NCBI GenBank assembly: GCA_021555075.1
Contig: JAKGBX010000001.1
Location: forward strand, 682,001 to 746,000
Length of the DNA: 64,000 nt
Reading direction: 5' to 3'
From: Rhodobacteraceae bacterium LMO-JJ12
GTDB lineage: Bacteria > Pseudomonadota > Alphaproteobacteria > Rhodobacterales > Rhodobacteraceae
The number at the start of each line of letters is the position of its first letter. Within the stretch, counting starts at the first letter, position 1. Shown piece after piece: positions 26,137 to 35,468 of this stretch. The notes beneath the pieces are model-generated. The model saw only the letters and a list, made by a program, of their open reading frames with translations. It did no database searches and had not been told where the DNA came from. A program made the position numbers and the translations under genes.

Positions 26137-27969
26137 ATGGCGGAATTGAGATCATCACGGGTTACCCAAGGCAAGACCGCTGCGGCGGCGCGTTCGCTCT
26201 GGTTGGCTGGCGGGGTGAAACAGGAAGATTTCGGCAAGCCGGTAATCGCGGTGGCCAATTCCTTTACCGAGTTTGTGCCGGGGCATGTGCATCTGGCCAA
26301 GGTGGGTCGGTTGATCTGTGATGAGATCTGGGCGGCGGGGGGCATCGCGCGCGAGTTCAACACCATCGCGGTGGATGACGGTATCGCGATGGGCCATGAC
26401 GGGATGCTCTATAGCCTGCCCTCGCGCGAGTTGATTGCCGACAGTATCGAATATATGGCCGAGGCGCATTGCGTTGATGCGATCATCTGTCTGAGCAATT
26501 GCGACAAGATCACGCCGGGGATGATGATCGCGGGTTTGCGCCTCAACATTCCGGTGATCTATGTGTCGGGCGGGCCGATGGAGGCGGGGCGCTTGCCGGG
26601 GCAGAAGGAGATCACGCGGGTTGATCCGATTCAGGCTTATATCGCGGCGTTTGATCCCGAGCAGGACGGGGCGGCGCAGGCGATTGAGGACAATGCCTGT
26701 CCGACCTGTGGGTCATGTTCGGGGATGTTCACCGCAAATTCGATGAATTGTCTGGCCGAGGCGATTGGGCTGGCGCTGCCCGGGAATGGCTCACTGTTGG
26801 CGACGCATGCGGATCGCAAGGTGCTGTTTCAAAGCGCGGCGCGGCGGATCGTGGACCTGGCGAAGGCCTACTATGAGGGGGGTGACGAGAGCGTTTTGCC
26901 GCGCAATATCGCCACCAAAGCCGCGTTTGAGAATGCGATGACTGTCGATGTGGCGATGGGCGGGTCAACCAATACGATCCTTCATATGCTGGCCATGGCC
27001 GCGGAAGCCGAGGTGGATTTCACCATGGCCGACATCGACCGGATTAGCCGCAAGGTGCCACATCTTTGCAAGCTCTCGCCCGCGACGCAGGCCTATTACA
27101 TGGAGGATCTGCATCGTGCGGGCGGCATCATGGCGATCATGGGTGAGTTGCAGCGAGGTGGTCTGCTGGATGTCGGCACGGGGACGGTTTCGGGGGTGAC
27201 TCTGGAAAAGCAGCTGGCCGAGTGGGACGTATTGCAAAACGACGCGCCCGAGATCAGCCATTTCTTTCGTGCGGCGCCGGGGGGCAAGCACACGATTGAG
27301 GCCTATGGGCAGCAGATGCGCTGGCAGGAGATGGATCTGGACCGCGAGGCGGGCTGTATCCGATCCATCGCGCATGCCTATTCGCCCGAGGGTGGGCTGG
27401 CCGTGTTGCGCGGCAATATCGCCGAAGATGGCTGTGTGGTGAAAACCGGGGCGGTGCCGGGGCAGATGCTGCGTTGGGAAGGGCGCGCGCGGGTGTTTGA
27501 CGATCAGGAGGCCGCGCTTGTTGCGATTGATGGCGGAGAGATCGGGCCGGGCACGGCGGTGGTGATCCGCTATGAGGGCCCGAGAGGCGGGCCGGGGATG
27601 CAGGAGATGTTGAAGCCGACGATGAGTCTGAAGGCGCAGAAGGTAGATGACACATGCGCGTTGATCACCGATGGGCGGTTTTCCGGTGCAACCTCGGGGC
27701 TTTCGATTGGTCATGTGTCGCCAGAGGCGGCGGCGGGCGGCGCGATTGCCTTGGTGCGCGATGGGGATGTGATTGCCATCGACATTCCGGCGCGCAGGAT
27801 TGAGCTGATGGTTGATTTCGGGGAGTTGACGGCGCGACAGCTGGACATGGAAAGCCGTGCGGCACCGTGGCAACCGGGCGCGCGGCCACGCAAGATCACG
27901 GCTGCTCTGAGGGTTTATGCCAGCTTTGCCGAAAGCGCGGACAAGGGCGGGTTTCGGCGGGTGCCATGA
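26137..27969 (+). CDS. ilvD: Dihydroxy-acid dehydratase
   Basis: A 610-residue iron-sulfur dehydratase that makes 2-oxo acids from 2,3-dihydroxy acids in valine and isoleucine synthesis. Cluster cysteines are in [12 protein letters not shown] near residue 122 and [18 protein letters not shown] near 195. The sequence follows the long E. coli-type IlvD (about 616 residues), with [20 protein letters not shown] near 78, rather than the shorter 570-residue type. GAGGAGGG gives a strong ribosome-binding site. No other branched-chain gene is nearby. Confidence 0.94.
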   Translation: MAELRSSRVTQGKTAAAARSLWLAGGVKQEDFGKPVIAVANSFTEFVPGHVHLAKVGRLICDEIWAAGGIAREFNTIAVDDGIAMGHDGMLYSLPSRELIADSIEYMAEAHCVDAIICLSNCDKITPGMMIAGLRLNIPVIYVSGGPMEAGRLPGQKEITRVDPIQAYIAAFDPEQDGAAQAIEDNACPTCGSCSGMFTANSMNCLAEAIGLALPGNGSLLATHADRKVLFQSAARRIVDLAKAYYEGGDESVLPRNIATKAAFENAMTVDVAMGGSTNTILHMLAMAAEAEVDFTMADIDRISRKVPHLCKLSPATQAYYMEDLHRAGGIMAIMGELQRGGLLDVGTGTVSGVTLEKQLAEWDVLQNDAPEISHFFRAAPGGKHTIEAYGQQMRWQEMDLDREAGCIRSIAHAYSPEGGLAVLRGNIAEDGCVVKTGAVPGQMLRWEGRARVFDDQEAALVAIDGGEIGPGTAVVIRYEGPRGGPGMQEMLKPTMSLKAQKVDDTCALITDGRFSGATSGLSIGHVSPEAAAGGAIALVRDGDVIAIDIPARRIELMVDFGELTARQLDMESRAAPWQPGARPRKITAALRVYASFAESADKGGFRRVP

Positions 27970-28058
27970 ATGCAAGGCGATCACGAAATCGCTTAAACCC
28001 CTTGAAACCCGGCCTGTGAGACCTCCTATTGTAAGAGACACGCGCCAGGAGAAATGAC

Positions 28059-28505
28059 ATGAAATACGCAAAAACCGATGAAGCGATTGCCCGGCTGACG
28101 CCAGAGCAATACCGGGTGACGCAGGAGAGCGGCACCGAGCGGCCATGGTCGGGTGAGTTGAACGAAAACAAGGCGGCTGGCATCTATGTCGATGTCGTCT
28201 CGGGCGAGCCGTTGTTTGCTTCGGCTGACAAGTTTGAAAGCGGTTGCGGCTGGCCCAGCTTTACCAAGCCGATCGAGCCCGCGCATGTGGTTGAGCATCG
28301 CGATATGACCCACGGGATGATCCGCACTGAAGTACGCTCGACCCATGGTGACAGTCATCTGGGGCATGTTTTTCCCGATGGGCCGGTCGACCGGGGGGGA
28401 TTGCGCTATTGTATCAACTCGGCCAGCCTGCGGTTCATTGCGCGCGAGGAGATGGAGGCAGAAGGCTATGGCGACTATCTTGATCAGGTGGAGGACGTGA
28501 CATGA
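28059..28505 (+). CDS. msrB: Peptide-methionine (R)-S-oxide reductase
   Basis: A 148-residue repair enzyme for the R-epimer of methionine sulfoxide. The substrate motif ESGCGWPSF is near residue 60 and the catalytic cysteine lies in [11 protein letters not shown] near 116. The two CxxC zinc pairs of many MsrB proteins are missing, so this is the zinc-free form. The stop overlaps the msrA start by four bases. Confidence 0.94.
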   Translation: MKYAKTDEAIARLTPEQYRVTQESGTERPWSGELNENKAAGIYVDVVSGEPLFASADKFESGCGWPSFTKPIEPAHVVEHRDMTHGMIRTEVRSTHGDSHLGHVFPDGPVDRGGLRYCINSASLRFIAREEMEAEGYGDYLDQVEDVT

Positions 28506-29020
28506 GCGAAGGAAAACACGAGCGTGCGGTTCTGGCGGGCGGCTGTTTCTGGGGTATGCAGGATCTGATCCGCAAAATGCCGGGGGTTGTCAGCACGCGG
28601 GTCGGGTATACTGGCGGCGATGTGCCAAATGCCACTTATGGCAATCATGGCACCCATGCCGAAGCGATTGAAATCACCTTTGAACCTGAAACCATCAGCT
28701 ATCGACAACTGCTGGAGTTTTTCTTTCAGATACATGACCCGAGCACGCCGAACCGGCAGGGCAATGATCGCGGTATGTCGTATCGCTCGGCCATTTATTA
28801 CACCTCGGACGAGCAGAAGGCGGTGGCGCAAGACACGATTGGCGATGTTGATGCCTCGGGTCTGTGGCCCGGCAGGGTGGTGACCGAGGTGGAACCGGTG
28901 AGCGATTTTTGGGAGGCGGAGCCGGAGCATCAGGATTATCTTGAGCGTGTTCCCAATGGCTATACCTGCCATTATGTGCGCCCGGGGTGGGTTTTGCCAA
29001 AGCGCGACGCTGCGGAATAG
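28502..29020 (+). CDS. msrA: Peptide-methionine (S)-S-oxide reductase
   Basis: A 172-residue enzyme that repairs the S-epimer of methionine sulfoxide. The catalytic motif [10 protein letters not shown] is near residue 14, followed by VGYTGG near 36 and [12 protein letters not shown] near 81, all typical of MsrA. Together with msrB it forms a two-gene operon that repairs oxidised protein, closed by a strong terminator five bases after the stop. Confidence 0.95.
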   Translation: MSEGKHERAVLAGGCFWGMQDLIRKMPGVVSTRVGYTGGDVPNATYGNHGTHAEAIEITFEPETISYRQLLEFFFQIHDPSTPNRQGNDRGMSYRSAIYYTSDEQKAVAQDTIGDVDASGLWPGRVVTEVEPVSDFWEAEPEHQDYLERVPNGYTCHYVRPGWVLPKRDAAE

Positions 29021-29024
29021 GCGG

Positions 29025-29056
29025 ATGGCCGGGCGTGAATGCCCGGCCATTTTTTT
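29025..29056 (+). terminator. Rho-independent terminator after msrA
   Basis: A perfect 10-bp stem ATGGCCGGGC / GCCCGGCCAT with a six-base loop (29025-29050), followed by seven T. Read from the other strand it could also help end kdsA transcription, though the T-run favours the plus strand. Confidence 0.92.
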
Positions 29057-29070
29057 CAAGAATGGAGCGT

Positions 29071-29898
29071 TCAGGCGCCTTTGGTCAGCGTATCCAATGC
29101 GGCGAGGCGACCGATAAGGGGTGCCATCTCTTCAATCGGGATCATGTTGGGGCCATCGGACGGGGCATTGTCGGGGTCTTCGTGGGTTTCGATGAACAGC
29201 CCCGAGACGCCAACGGCAACGGCGGCGCGCGCCAGAACCGGGGCAAATTCGCGCTGGCCGCCCGAGGTGGTGCCTTGGCCGCCGGGCTGTTGCACCGAAT
29301 GGGTGGCGTCAAACACCACCGGATAGCCGGTGCGCGCCATGATCGGCAGGCCGCGAAAATCGCTGACCAATGTGTTGTAGCCAAACGAGGTGCCGCGATC
29401 GCAAAGCATGATCTTTTCGTTGCCGGTTGAGGCGACCTTGGCGGCGACGTTTTCCATGTCCCATGGGGCGAGAAACTGTCCCTTCTTGACGTTGAGGGCA
29501 GCACCGGTTTCACCCGCCGCCAGCAATAGATCGGTCTGACGACAGAGAAAGGCCGGGATTTGCAACACATCGACCACCTCGGCCACGGGTGCACAGTCTT
29601 GCGGCAAGTGCACATCCGTCAGCACAGGACAGCCGAATTCCTCGCGGATCGCCGCAAGAATTCGCAAGCCTTCCTCCATCCCCAGCCCACGTTTTGAGCC
29701 GAGCGAGGAGCGGTTGGCCTTGTCATAGCTGGCCTTGAAGATGAATTGCGTTCTTGTCGGAGCGCAGGCTTCGGCGATCCGCCCGGCGAGCATGCGGGCA
29801 TGATCAAGGCTTTCCAACTGGCACGGTCCGGCGATCAGAAAGAAGGGTGTGTTGCCGCCTGCGTGAACGGGGCCGATATCAAAGCTTTTGGAGGTCAT
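29071..29898 (-). CDS. kdsA: 3-deoxy-8-phosphooctulonate synthase (KDO-8-P synthase)
   Basis: A 275-residue TIM-barrel aldolase that condenses phosphoenolpyruvate with arabinose-5-phosphate for the LPS inner core sugar Kdo. Motifs: [11 protein letters not shown] near residue 22, [12 protein letters not shown] near 54, [12 protein letters not shown] near 95, and [11 protein letters not shown] near 192. The CQ in IAGPCQ and the Cys near 245 bear on whether it is metal-dependent; I cannot settle that by eye. It is convergent with msrA. The start ATG lacks a strong ribosome-binding site. Confidence 0.93.
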   Translation of the reverse strand: MTSKSFDIGPVHAGGNTPFFLIAGPCQLESLDHARMLAGRIAEACAPTRTQFIFKASYDKANRSSLGSKRGLGMEEGLRILAAIREEFGCPVLTDVHLPQDCAPVAEVVDVLQIPAFLCRQTDLLLAAGETGAALNVKKGQFLAPWDMENVAAKVASTGNEKIMLCDRGTSFGYNTLVSDFRGLPIMARTGYPVVFDATHSVQQPGGQGTTSGGQREFAPVLARAAVAVGVSGLFIETHEDPDNAPSDGPNMIPIEEMAPLIGRLAALDTLTKGA

Positions 29899-30086
29899 GG
29901 TGCGCGTCCTTGGATGGCGGCAGGAATTGGCGGCAAACTAGAGTGCTGAGCGGGGCGCTGCAACACTTCCGGTTCATTGCATGTCGGTGGCGACGACAGG
30001 CGGGGTGCAATCCCGTTGGTCTATTGCCGCAACAGCGGGCAGGCCAAGGCAGGTGCATTTCGGTGTTGTCAGTTGCGAGTTTCGCA

Positions 30087-30110
30087 GTTAGTTATAGGGC
30101 TATAACTAAC
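30087..30110. promoter_or_regulatory. Perfect inverted repeat, likely TetR operator
   Basis: GTTAGTTATAG-GG-CTATAACTAAC, 11-bp perfect arms, about 58 bases before the TetR start. This symmetry and length are what a dimer or dimer-of-dimers TetR repressor would use to control its own efflux operon. No confident -10/-35 pair was fitted around it. Confidence 0.7.
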
Positions 30111-30168
30111 CGTGTGAGTCTCTCATGAACCGCCCGAGAGCAATGCAAAATTGGGACGTGTCAGGGGC

Positions 30169-30786
30169 ATGACAGGTATGAGTGCGCGAAAACCCTCGCA
30201 GGATCGCAAGGAAGAGATCTTGACCACGACGCTTGATCTGGCTTTTGAGGTTGGTCCCGACAACGTGACGACCGGGTTGATTGCGCGCCGCCTTGGGCTG
30301 ACCCAGCCGGCGATTTACAAGCATTATCCCAAGAAGGACGATATCTGGCAGGCCGCGACCGATTTGCTCTGTGCGCGAATTCGTGAGAACGCCCGGCAGG
30401 ATGTGGCAGAGAGCCAACCGCCATTGATGCTTCTGCGGCGGCTCGTTCTGGGCCACCTGCATCTGGTCAAACAGATCCCGGCGCTGCCTGAAATCATGGT
30501 GACGCGCGACCCGGGCGGGAAGCTGAGCGATACCCACCGCCGTATCCATGCAGCGATGAGTGAGCTGCGAGGTTCTCTGGAGCGGAGTTTTGAACGCGCG
30601 CAGCTTGCCGGGCAGTTGCGCGCCGGTTTACCGATCAACGACGGTGTGACGCTGGTGTTCGGAATTATCCAGAGCCTGGTGCTGCGGCTGATCGTGACGC
30701 GCGATCCTTCATTTTTGCTACCAGTCGGTGAACGCCTGTTAAACCTGCAATTGACGCTGTTTCAAAGCGAAGGAAACGCCCCATGA
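30169..30786 (+). CDS. TetR family regulator of the efflux operon
   Basis: A 205-residue repressor with the N-terminal TetR helix-turn-helix: DRKEEILTTTLDLAFEVG, then GLIARRLGLTQPAIYKHYPK at about residues 30-55. The variable ligand domain follows. The start at 30169 has CAGGGG just upstream; ATG at 30178 and TTG at 30151 are alternatives. It is the first gene of the operon and overlaps the adaptor gene by four bases (ATGA). A perfect palindrome upstream suggests autorepression. Confidence 0.9.
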   Translation: MTGMSARKPSQDRKEEILTTTLDLAFEVGPDNVTTGLIARRLGLTQPAIYKHYPKKDDIWQAATDLLCARIRENARQDVAESQPPLMLLRRLVLGHLHLVKQIPALPEIMVTRDPGGKLSDTHRRIHAAMSELRGSLERSFERAQLAGQLRAGLPINDGVTLVFGIIQSLVLRLIVTRDPSFLLPVGERLLNLQLTLFQSEGNAP

Positions 30787-32165
30787 AAACCGGTTTCAAG
30801 CTGGCTCTGATCACTCTGCCGATAGCCGCCATTGGCGCGGGTGTCTTGGCCTATGTGGTGTCCAATAGCCCACCCCCGGCGCGTGTTGAGCTTGCCGAGC
30901 GTGCCATTTCTGTGCGCGTGATCAGTGCCGAAACGAAGGCGGTAACTCCGACCATCATCGGTTTTGGTGTTGTCGCGCCCGAGCGCACCTTTGAGGCTGT
31001 TGCCGAAGTGGGTGGGCGGATTGACTATGTTAATCCGGGCCTGCGAGACGGGCAGATCCTGCCTGCGGGGGCCGTGCTCATGCGGCTGTCGCCAACCGAT
31101 TTCAACCTTGCCATCGCGCAGGCCAAAGCCAATATCCGCTCGGCCGAGGCGCGGCTGGCTGAACTGGCTGTTTCCGAGGAAAGCCAGCGGGCCGCTCTGG
31201 AGATCGAGCAAGAGGCGCTGGCTGTGAAGGCATCGGATCTTGAGCGGGCCGAGGCGTTGTTCAAGGCCGGAACAATGTCGCAGGGGGCGCGTGACGCAAT
31301 CCGCGCGGCGCATCTGGCGCAACGCCAGAAGGTGCAGGGGATCGAAAGCACGCTGGCGCTGTTTCCGACTCAGCGTACGGTGCAGACCGAGCAGATTGCG
31401 GTTTATCAGACCAATTTGGCTACCGCCAAGTTGAACCTTGAGCGCAGCGAATTGACGTTGCCTTTTGCGGCGCGGGTGGCGTCGCATTATGCCGAGGTCG
31501 GGCAGTTCTTGAAGGCGGGTCAGGTCGGGGCCACATTCGATGGCATCGAGCGGGCCGAAGTCGAGGTGCAGCTTTCTCTGGACAGCTTTCGCGGGTTGAT
31601 GAGATTGCGACAGGCCGCGACACCGGCCTTGATCCTTGACCCGACGCGGATGAGCGAGACGCTTCGCGGTCTGGGGCTTGGCGCAAAAGTGCGGTTGCGG
31701 ATCGGCGATGAGGTTGTGAGTTGGCCCGCCAGTGTGGACAGGATCAGCGAAGAAATCGATCAACGCTCGGGCACGGTGGGGGTCGTGGTGGTGGTCGAGA
31801 ATGCCTATCGTCCGTCTGTAAGCGGCAGCCAGCCGCCGCTTACCAAGGGTATGTTTGTCGATGTTTTGTTGAGCGGCGCGCCGATTGAAGGCGTCGTGCT
31901 GCCGCGCAGTGCCTTGAGGGACGGGCAGGTTTTTGTTGCCGATACCGACAACCGGCTGCGCATGATTGCGGCAACGCCGATCCTTGAACAGGGCGAGATT
32001 GCGGTGTTTGGCGATGCGATTGCCGAGGGCACATCTGTGTTGCTTGCCCCGCCAAACCCGGTGCTTGCGGGGCAGTTGCTTGATCCGCATCCTGATACAG
32101 GGGTGATGATGCGACTTCTGAGCGAGGATGCGTCCGGAGTAGCCTCCGGAGATGACGCGAAATGA
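30783..32165 (+). CDS. RND efflux periplasmic adaptor (membrane fusion protein)
   Basis: A 460-residue HlyD/AcrA-like adaptor. A membrane anchor covers residues 8-28; the lipoyl-type half motifs flank a long alpha-helical hairpin (about residues 110-215, rich in Glu/Ala/Gln), followed by beta-barrel domains. It bridges the inner membrane pump and an outer membrane channel. Four-base overlaps on both sides show it belongs to the TetR-RND operon. The outer membrane partner is not encoded here. Confidence 0.9.
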   Translation: MKTGFKLALITLPIAAIGAGVLAYVVSNSPPPARVELAERAISVRVISAETKAVTPTIIGFGVVAPERTFEAVAEVGGRIDYVNPGLRDGQILPAGAVLMRLSPTDFNLAIAQAKANIRSAEARLAELAVSEESQRAALEIEQEALAVKASDLERAEALFKAGTMSQGARDAIRAAHLAQRQKVQGIESTLALFPTQRTVQTEQIAVYQTNLATAKLNLERSELTLPFAARVASHYAEVGQFLKAGQVGATFDGIERAEVEVQLSLDSFRGLMRLRQAATPALILDPTRMSETLRGLGLGAKVRLRIGDEVVSWPASVDRISEEIDQRSGTVGVVVVVENAYRPSVSGSQPPLTKGMFVDVLLSGAPIEGVVLPRSALRDGQVFVADTDNRLRMIAATPILEQGEIAVFGDAIAEGTSVLLAPPNPVLAGQLLDPHPDTGVMMRLLSEDASGVASGDDAK

Positions 32166-35100
32166 TACGTTTCTTTGCGGCGCATCCGACGATCGCCAAT
32201 CTGTTGATGATCCTGTTTCTGGCTGCCGGTCTGGTCGTGAGCCCGACGCTGTTGCGCGAAACGTTTCCGCGCAAGGATCTGAGCGAGATCGAGATCAGCG
32301 TTCCTTATCCCGGCGCGTGGCCAGAAGAAGTGGAAACCGCGATCTGCGAGCGGATCGAGAATGCGCTGGATGGGGTGACGGGGTTAGAGCGACATTCGTG
32401 TGAAGCGCGCGAAAACCTGGGGCGCGCCGAAGTGAAAATGCGCGAAGGCGATGATTTCCAGACTTTCATCAACGATGTGAAAACCGAAATCGATGCAATC
32501 ACCGATTTTCCGGAGCGGGCCGAAGCCGCCACCGTGCGCGCGCTGGGGCGCACCGATTTTGTGGCTTCTGTCGCCATTACGGGGCCAGAGGCGCGTACCG
32601 ATCTGAACGATCTCGCCGAACAGGTCCGCACCCGGATGCTGCGCTGGGGCGGTATTCCCAAGGTCGAAATCCGCGGCTTTTCGACCCGCGAATTTCAGAT
32701 CGACCTGCGCCCCGGTGAGTTGCAGAAATTCGGCGTGTCGGTTGCCGATATTGCGCGGGCCGTGCAGGGCGGGAGCCTTGATCTGCCGGCCGGCAACATT
32801 GAGACGGCGACGGAAACGCTTTTGGTGCGGGTGGCCGAGGAAAGGCGCGATGCGCGCGGGATTGGTGATCTGATCGTGCGGTCGTCGGCGCTGGGTGGGC
32901 AGGTGCGGTTGGGTGATATCGCCGATATCACCGAGGGATTTGAACTTGATGACGATGTGATCTTGTTTGATGGCCGACCTGCGGCGGTTCTTGATGTCAC
33001 CAAAACGCGCGTCGAAGACAGCCTGCGCACGATGGACGCATTGCAGGCCTTTCTTGAGGCCGAGCGCGCGCAACTGCCCGCCGGTGTGAAGCTGGAGATT
33101 ACCGCCGATGGTGTTTCGGTGGTGCGCGAACGTCTGTCGTTGGTGGTGATCAACGGGTTGCAGGGGCTGGCGCTGGTGTTTGGGGTGCTGTGGCTGTTCT
33201 TTGGCTTTCGGTTTTCCTTCTGGGTGGCGATGGGGCTTCCGGTGTCGTTCATGGGTGGTGTCGCGCTGATGGCGCTGGTTGGTTATTCGCTGAACCTGAT
33301 GACGTCTCTGGGACTGCTGATCGTGATCGGCCTGTTGATGGACGACGCCATTGTGATTGCTGAAAACATCGCCCGGCTGCGCGAGAAAGGGCGTAGCGCG
33401 CTTGAGGCGGCGGTTGAGGGCGCAAGTCAGGTGTTTCCCAACGTGCTTGCCTCGTTCGGGACCACGGCGATGATTTTTGGGTCGCTGGCGTTTTTGGCGG
33501 GTGATCTGGGCGCGGTCTTGCGGGTGGTGCCGGTGGTAATGCTGTTCGTGCTGATGGTGTCGCTGGTCGAGGCGTTCCTGATCCTGCCGCATCATCTGAT
33601 CCATTCTCTTGAGGTGGCGAACCGCGATGCCGGACTGAGCACGCGGGTGGAGCGCGCGATGGACTGGGCGCGCGAGCGGCTGGTTGGGCGGTTGGTCGAT
33701 CTGACGATCCGCTTTCGCTATGCCGTGGCCGGTCTAAGCCTTGCGGTGCTGTTGATTTCGGTGAGCATGCTGGCGGGTGGATACCTGAAGTTTACTGCTT
33801 TTCCCGAGCTTGATGGTGATACGATCGTGGCGCGGGTTCTGATGCCGCAGGGCACGCCGCTGGCGCGTACTGACGAGATCGTGGAGAAGTTGGAGGCCGG
33901 GCTGGAGGAGGTGAATGCCACGCTTAGTCCGAAACAACCGGGGGGCGCGGCGTTGGTGCGCCATGTGAGCGTCTTTCACGGGCAGAATACGGACGCGTTT
34001 GAGACCGGTGCGCATGTGGTCACGATCAGCGTCGATTTGCTGCCTTCGGCCGAGCGGGTCAATGGCCCCGATGAGATCATGGAGTTGTGGCGCGACGTGG
34101 TTGGGCCGGTGCCGGATGTGATCAGCCTCAAATACGCTGAAAGCACCATCGGGCCGGCGGGGATTGCGATTGATTTGCGGCTGAAGGGTGATGACCTGGA
34201 GGCGCTCAAGGCGGCTTCGGTGGAGTTGCAGGATTGGGTCTGGCAATATCAGGGGGTGACCTCGGTTCTGGACGATCTGCGTCCTGGCAAGCGCGAATTG
34301 CGTGTAACGCTGAGCGATGCCGCCGGGCCGATGGGGATCACGGCCGCGATGGTCGCGGACCAGCTGCGTGCGGCCTATATCGGCACAACCATCAGCGAAA
34401 TGCAGATTGATGGGAACCTTGTCGAGTTGACCGCGCAGTTCGGGCCTGGGGATCGCGCCAGTCGGGATGTGTTTGACGATTTTACCATCACCCGCAGCGA
34501 TGGCACCTATGTGCCGCTCAACGTGGTGGCGAATGTCGAAACCGGGCAGGGCTATAGCCGGATCAACCATGAAAATGGGGTGCGCACGGTGACGGTGCAG
34601 GGCTCGATCGACACCCGCACCGCGAATGCGAATGCCATTGTCAGCGATACTATGGCGCGGTTCGTGCCGGGCCTGCTGGAGCGTCATCCGGGTGTCACGC
34701 TGGATGTTGAAGGGCAGAACGCCGAAGCGGGCAAGACCCAGCAATCCATGCTCAAGGGTTTTGTGATTGGGCTTCTGGGGGTGTTTTTGTTGCTTAGTTT
34801 CCTGTTTCGCTCATATGTGGAGCCGATTGTCGTCATGCTGGTGATCCCGCTGGCCTTGCCGGGGTCGATCTTTGGTCACATGGCGATGGGGTTGGATTTT
34901 TCGATGCCGAGCATGCTGGGATTTGTCGCACTGGCCGGGGTTGTGGTGAACAATTCGATCCTGTTGGTCGATTTCGTCAAACATGAACATGCCGATGCGG
35001 AAAACGTGTCGGTGGCGGCGGCGCGGGCGGCGCGGGCGCGGTTCAGGGCGATTTTCCTGACCACCACGACGACCATGGCGGGGCTGTTGCCGATCCTGAC

Positions 35101-35251
35101 CGAGACAAGTCTGCAGGCGCAAATCCTGATTCCGCTGGTGGCCAGTCTGGTGTTCGGGTTGTTGATGGCCAGCATCGTGGTGCTGTTTGTGCTGCCAGCG
35201 ATCTATGCGATCCTCGATGATCTCGGGCTGAGCACATTGTCCGAAGGGTGA
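32162..35251 (+). CDS. RND efflux transporter permease
   Basis: A 1029-residue inner-membrane proton antiporter of the AcrB/MdtB type, with 12 transmembrane helices in two halves and two large periplasmic loops (about residues 35-330 and 560-865). Proton-relay residues are visible: the Asp pair in IVIGLLMDDAIVIAENI near residue 396 and the TM10-like VVVNNSILLVDFVK near 935. Family members export drugs, detergents or other amphiphiles. No channel gene follows, so a TolC encoded elsewhere is presumably used. Confidence 0.93.
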   Translation: MIRFFAAHPTIANLLMILFLAAGLVVSPTLLRETFPRKDLSEIEISVPYPGAWPEEVETAICERIENALDGVTGLERHSCEARENLGRAEVKMREGDDFQTFINDVKTEIDAITDFPERAEAATVRALGRTDFVASVAITGPEARTDLNDLAEQVRTRMLRWGGIPKVEIRGFSTREFQIDLRPGELQKFGVSVADIARAVQGGSLDLPAGNIETATETLLVRVAEERRDARGIGDLIVRSSALGGQVRLGDIADITEGFELDDDVILFDGRPAAVLDVTKTRVEDSLRTMDALQAFLEAERAQLPAGVKLEITADGVSVVRERLSLVVINGLQGLALVFGVLWLFFGFRFSFWVAMGLPVSFMGGVALMALVGYSLNLMTSLGLLIVIGLLMDDAIVIAENIARLREKGRSALEAAVEGASQVFPNVLASFGTTAMIFGSLAFLAGDLGAVLRVVPVVMLFVLMVSLVEAFLILPHHLIHSLEVANRDAGLSTRVERAMDWARERLVGRLVDLTIRFRYAVAGLSLAVLLISVSMLAGGYLKFTAFPELDGDTIVARVLMPQGTPLARTDEIVEKLEAGLEEVNATLSPKQPGGAALVRHVSVFHGQNTDAFETGAHVVTISVDLLPSAERVNGPDEIMELWRDVVGPVPDVISLKYAESTIGPAGIAIDLRLKGDDLEALKAASVELQDWVWQYQGVTSVLDDLRPGKRELRVTLSDAAGPMGITAAMVADQLRAAYIGTTISEMQIDGNLVELTAQFGPGDRASRDVFDDFTITRSDGTYVPLNVVANVETGQGYSRINHENGVRTVTVQGSIDTRTANANAIVSDTMARFVPGLLERHPGVTLDVEGQNAEAGKTQQSMLKGFVIGLLGVFLLLSFLFRSYVEPIVVMLVIPLALPGSIFGHMAMGLDFSMPSMLGFVALAGVVVNNSILLVDFVKHEHADAENVSVAAARAARARFRAIFLTTTTTMAGLLPILTETSLQAQILIPLVASLVFGLLMASIVVLFVLPAIYAILDDLGLSTLSEG

Positions 35252-35426
35252 GGGCAGTCGGGCTGGGTATGGGTGCGCTGTGTGCGTCGGCTGTCCCAAG
35301 ATCCCGCCGGTTGAGAGATGAGGACGCTTTTGTGGGCGACGGCCACGCGTTTCTGATCTGGATGGGGGAAGTTTGCCGATCTTTCCATAAACGTTGTGTT
35401 TTGGGGAAAGAGCGAACCCGGAATTT

Positions 35427-35458
35427 GCACACCCGCTGCGATAGTGCAGCGGGTGTGC
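35427..35458. terminator. Strong hairpin between the RND and RTX genes
   Basis: A perfect 13-bp inverted repeat GCACACCCGCTGC / GCAGCGGGTGTGC with a six-base loop. It lies 11 bases past the stop of the leftward RTX gene and about 175 bases past the RND gene, and could end either. Neither side has a good T-run. Confidence 0.6.
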
Positions 35459-35468
35459 AGTTTGCTTC

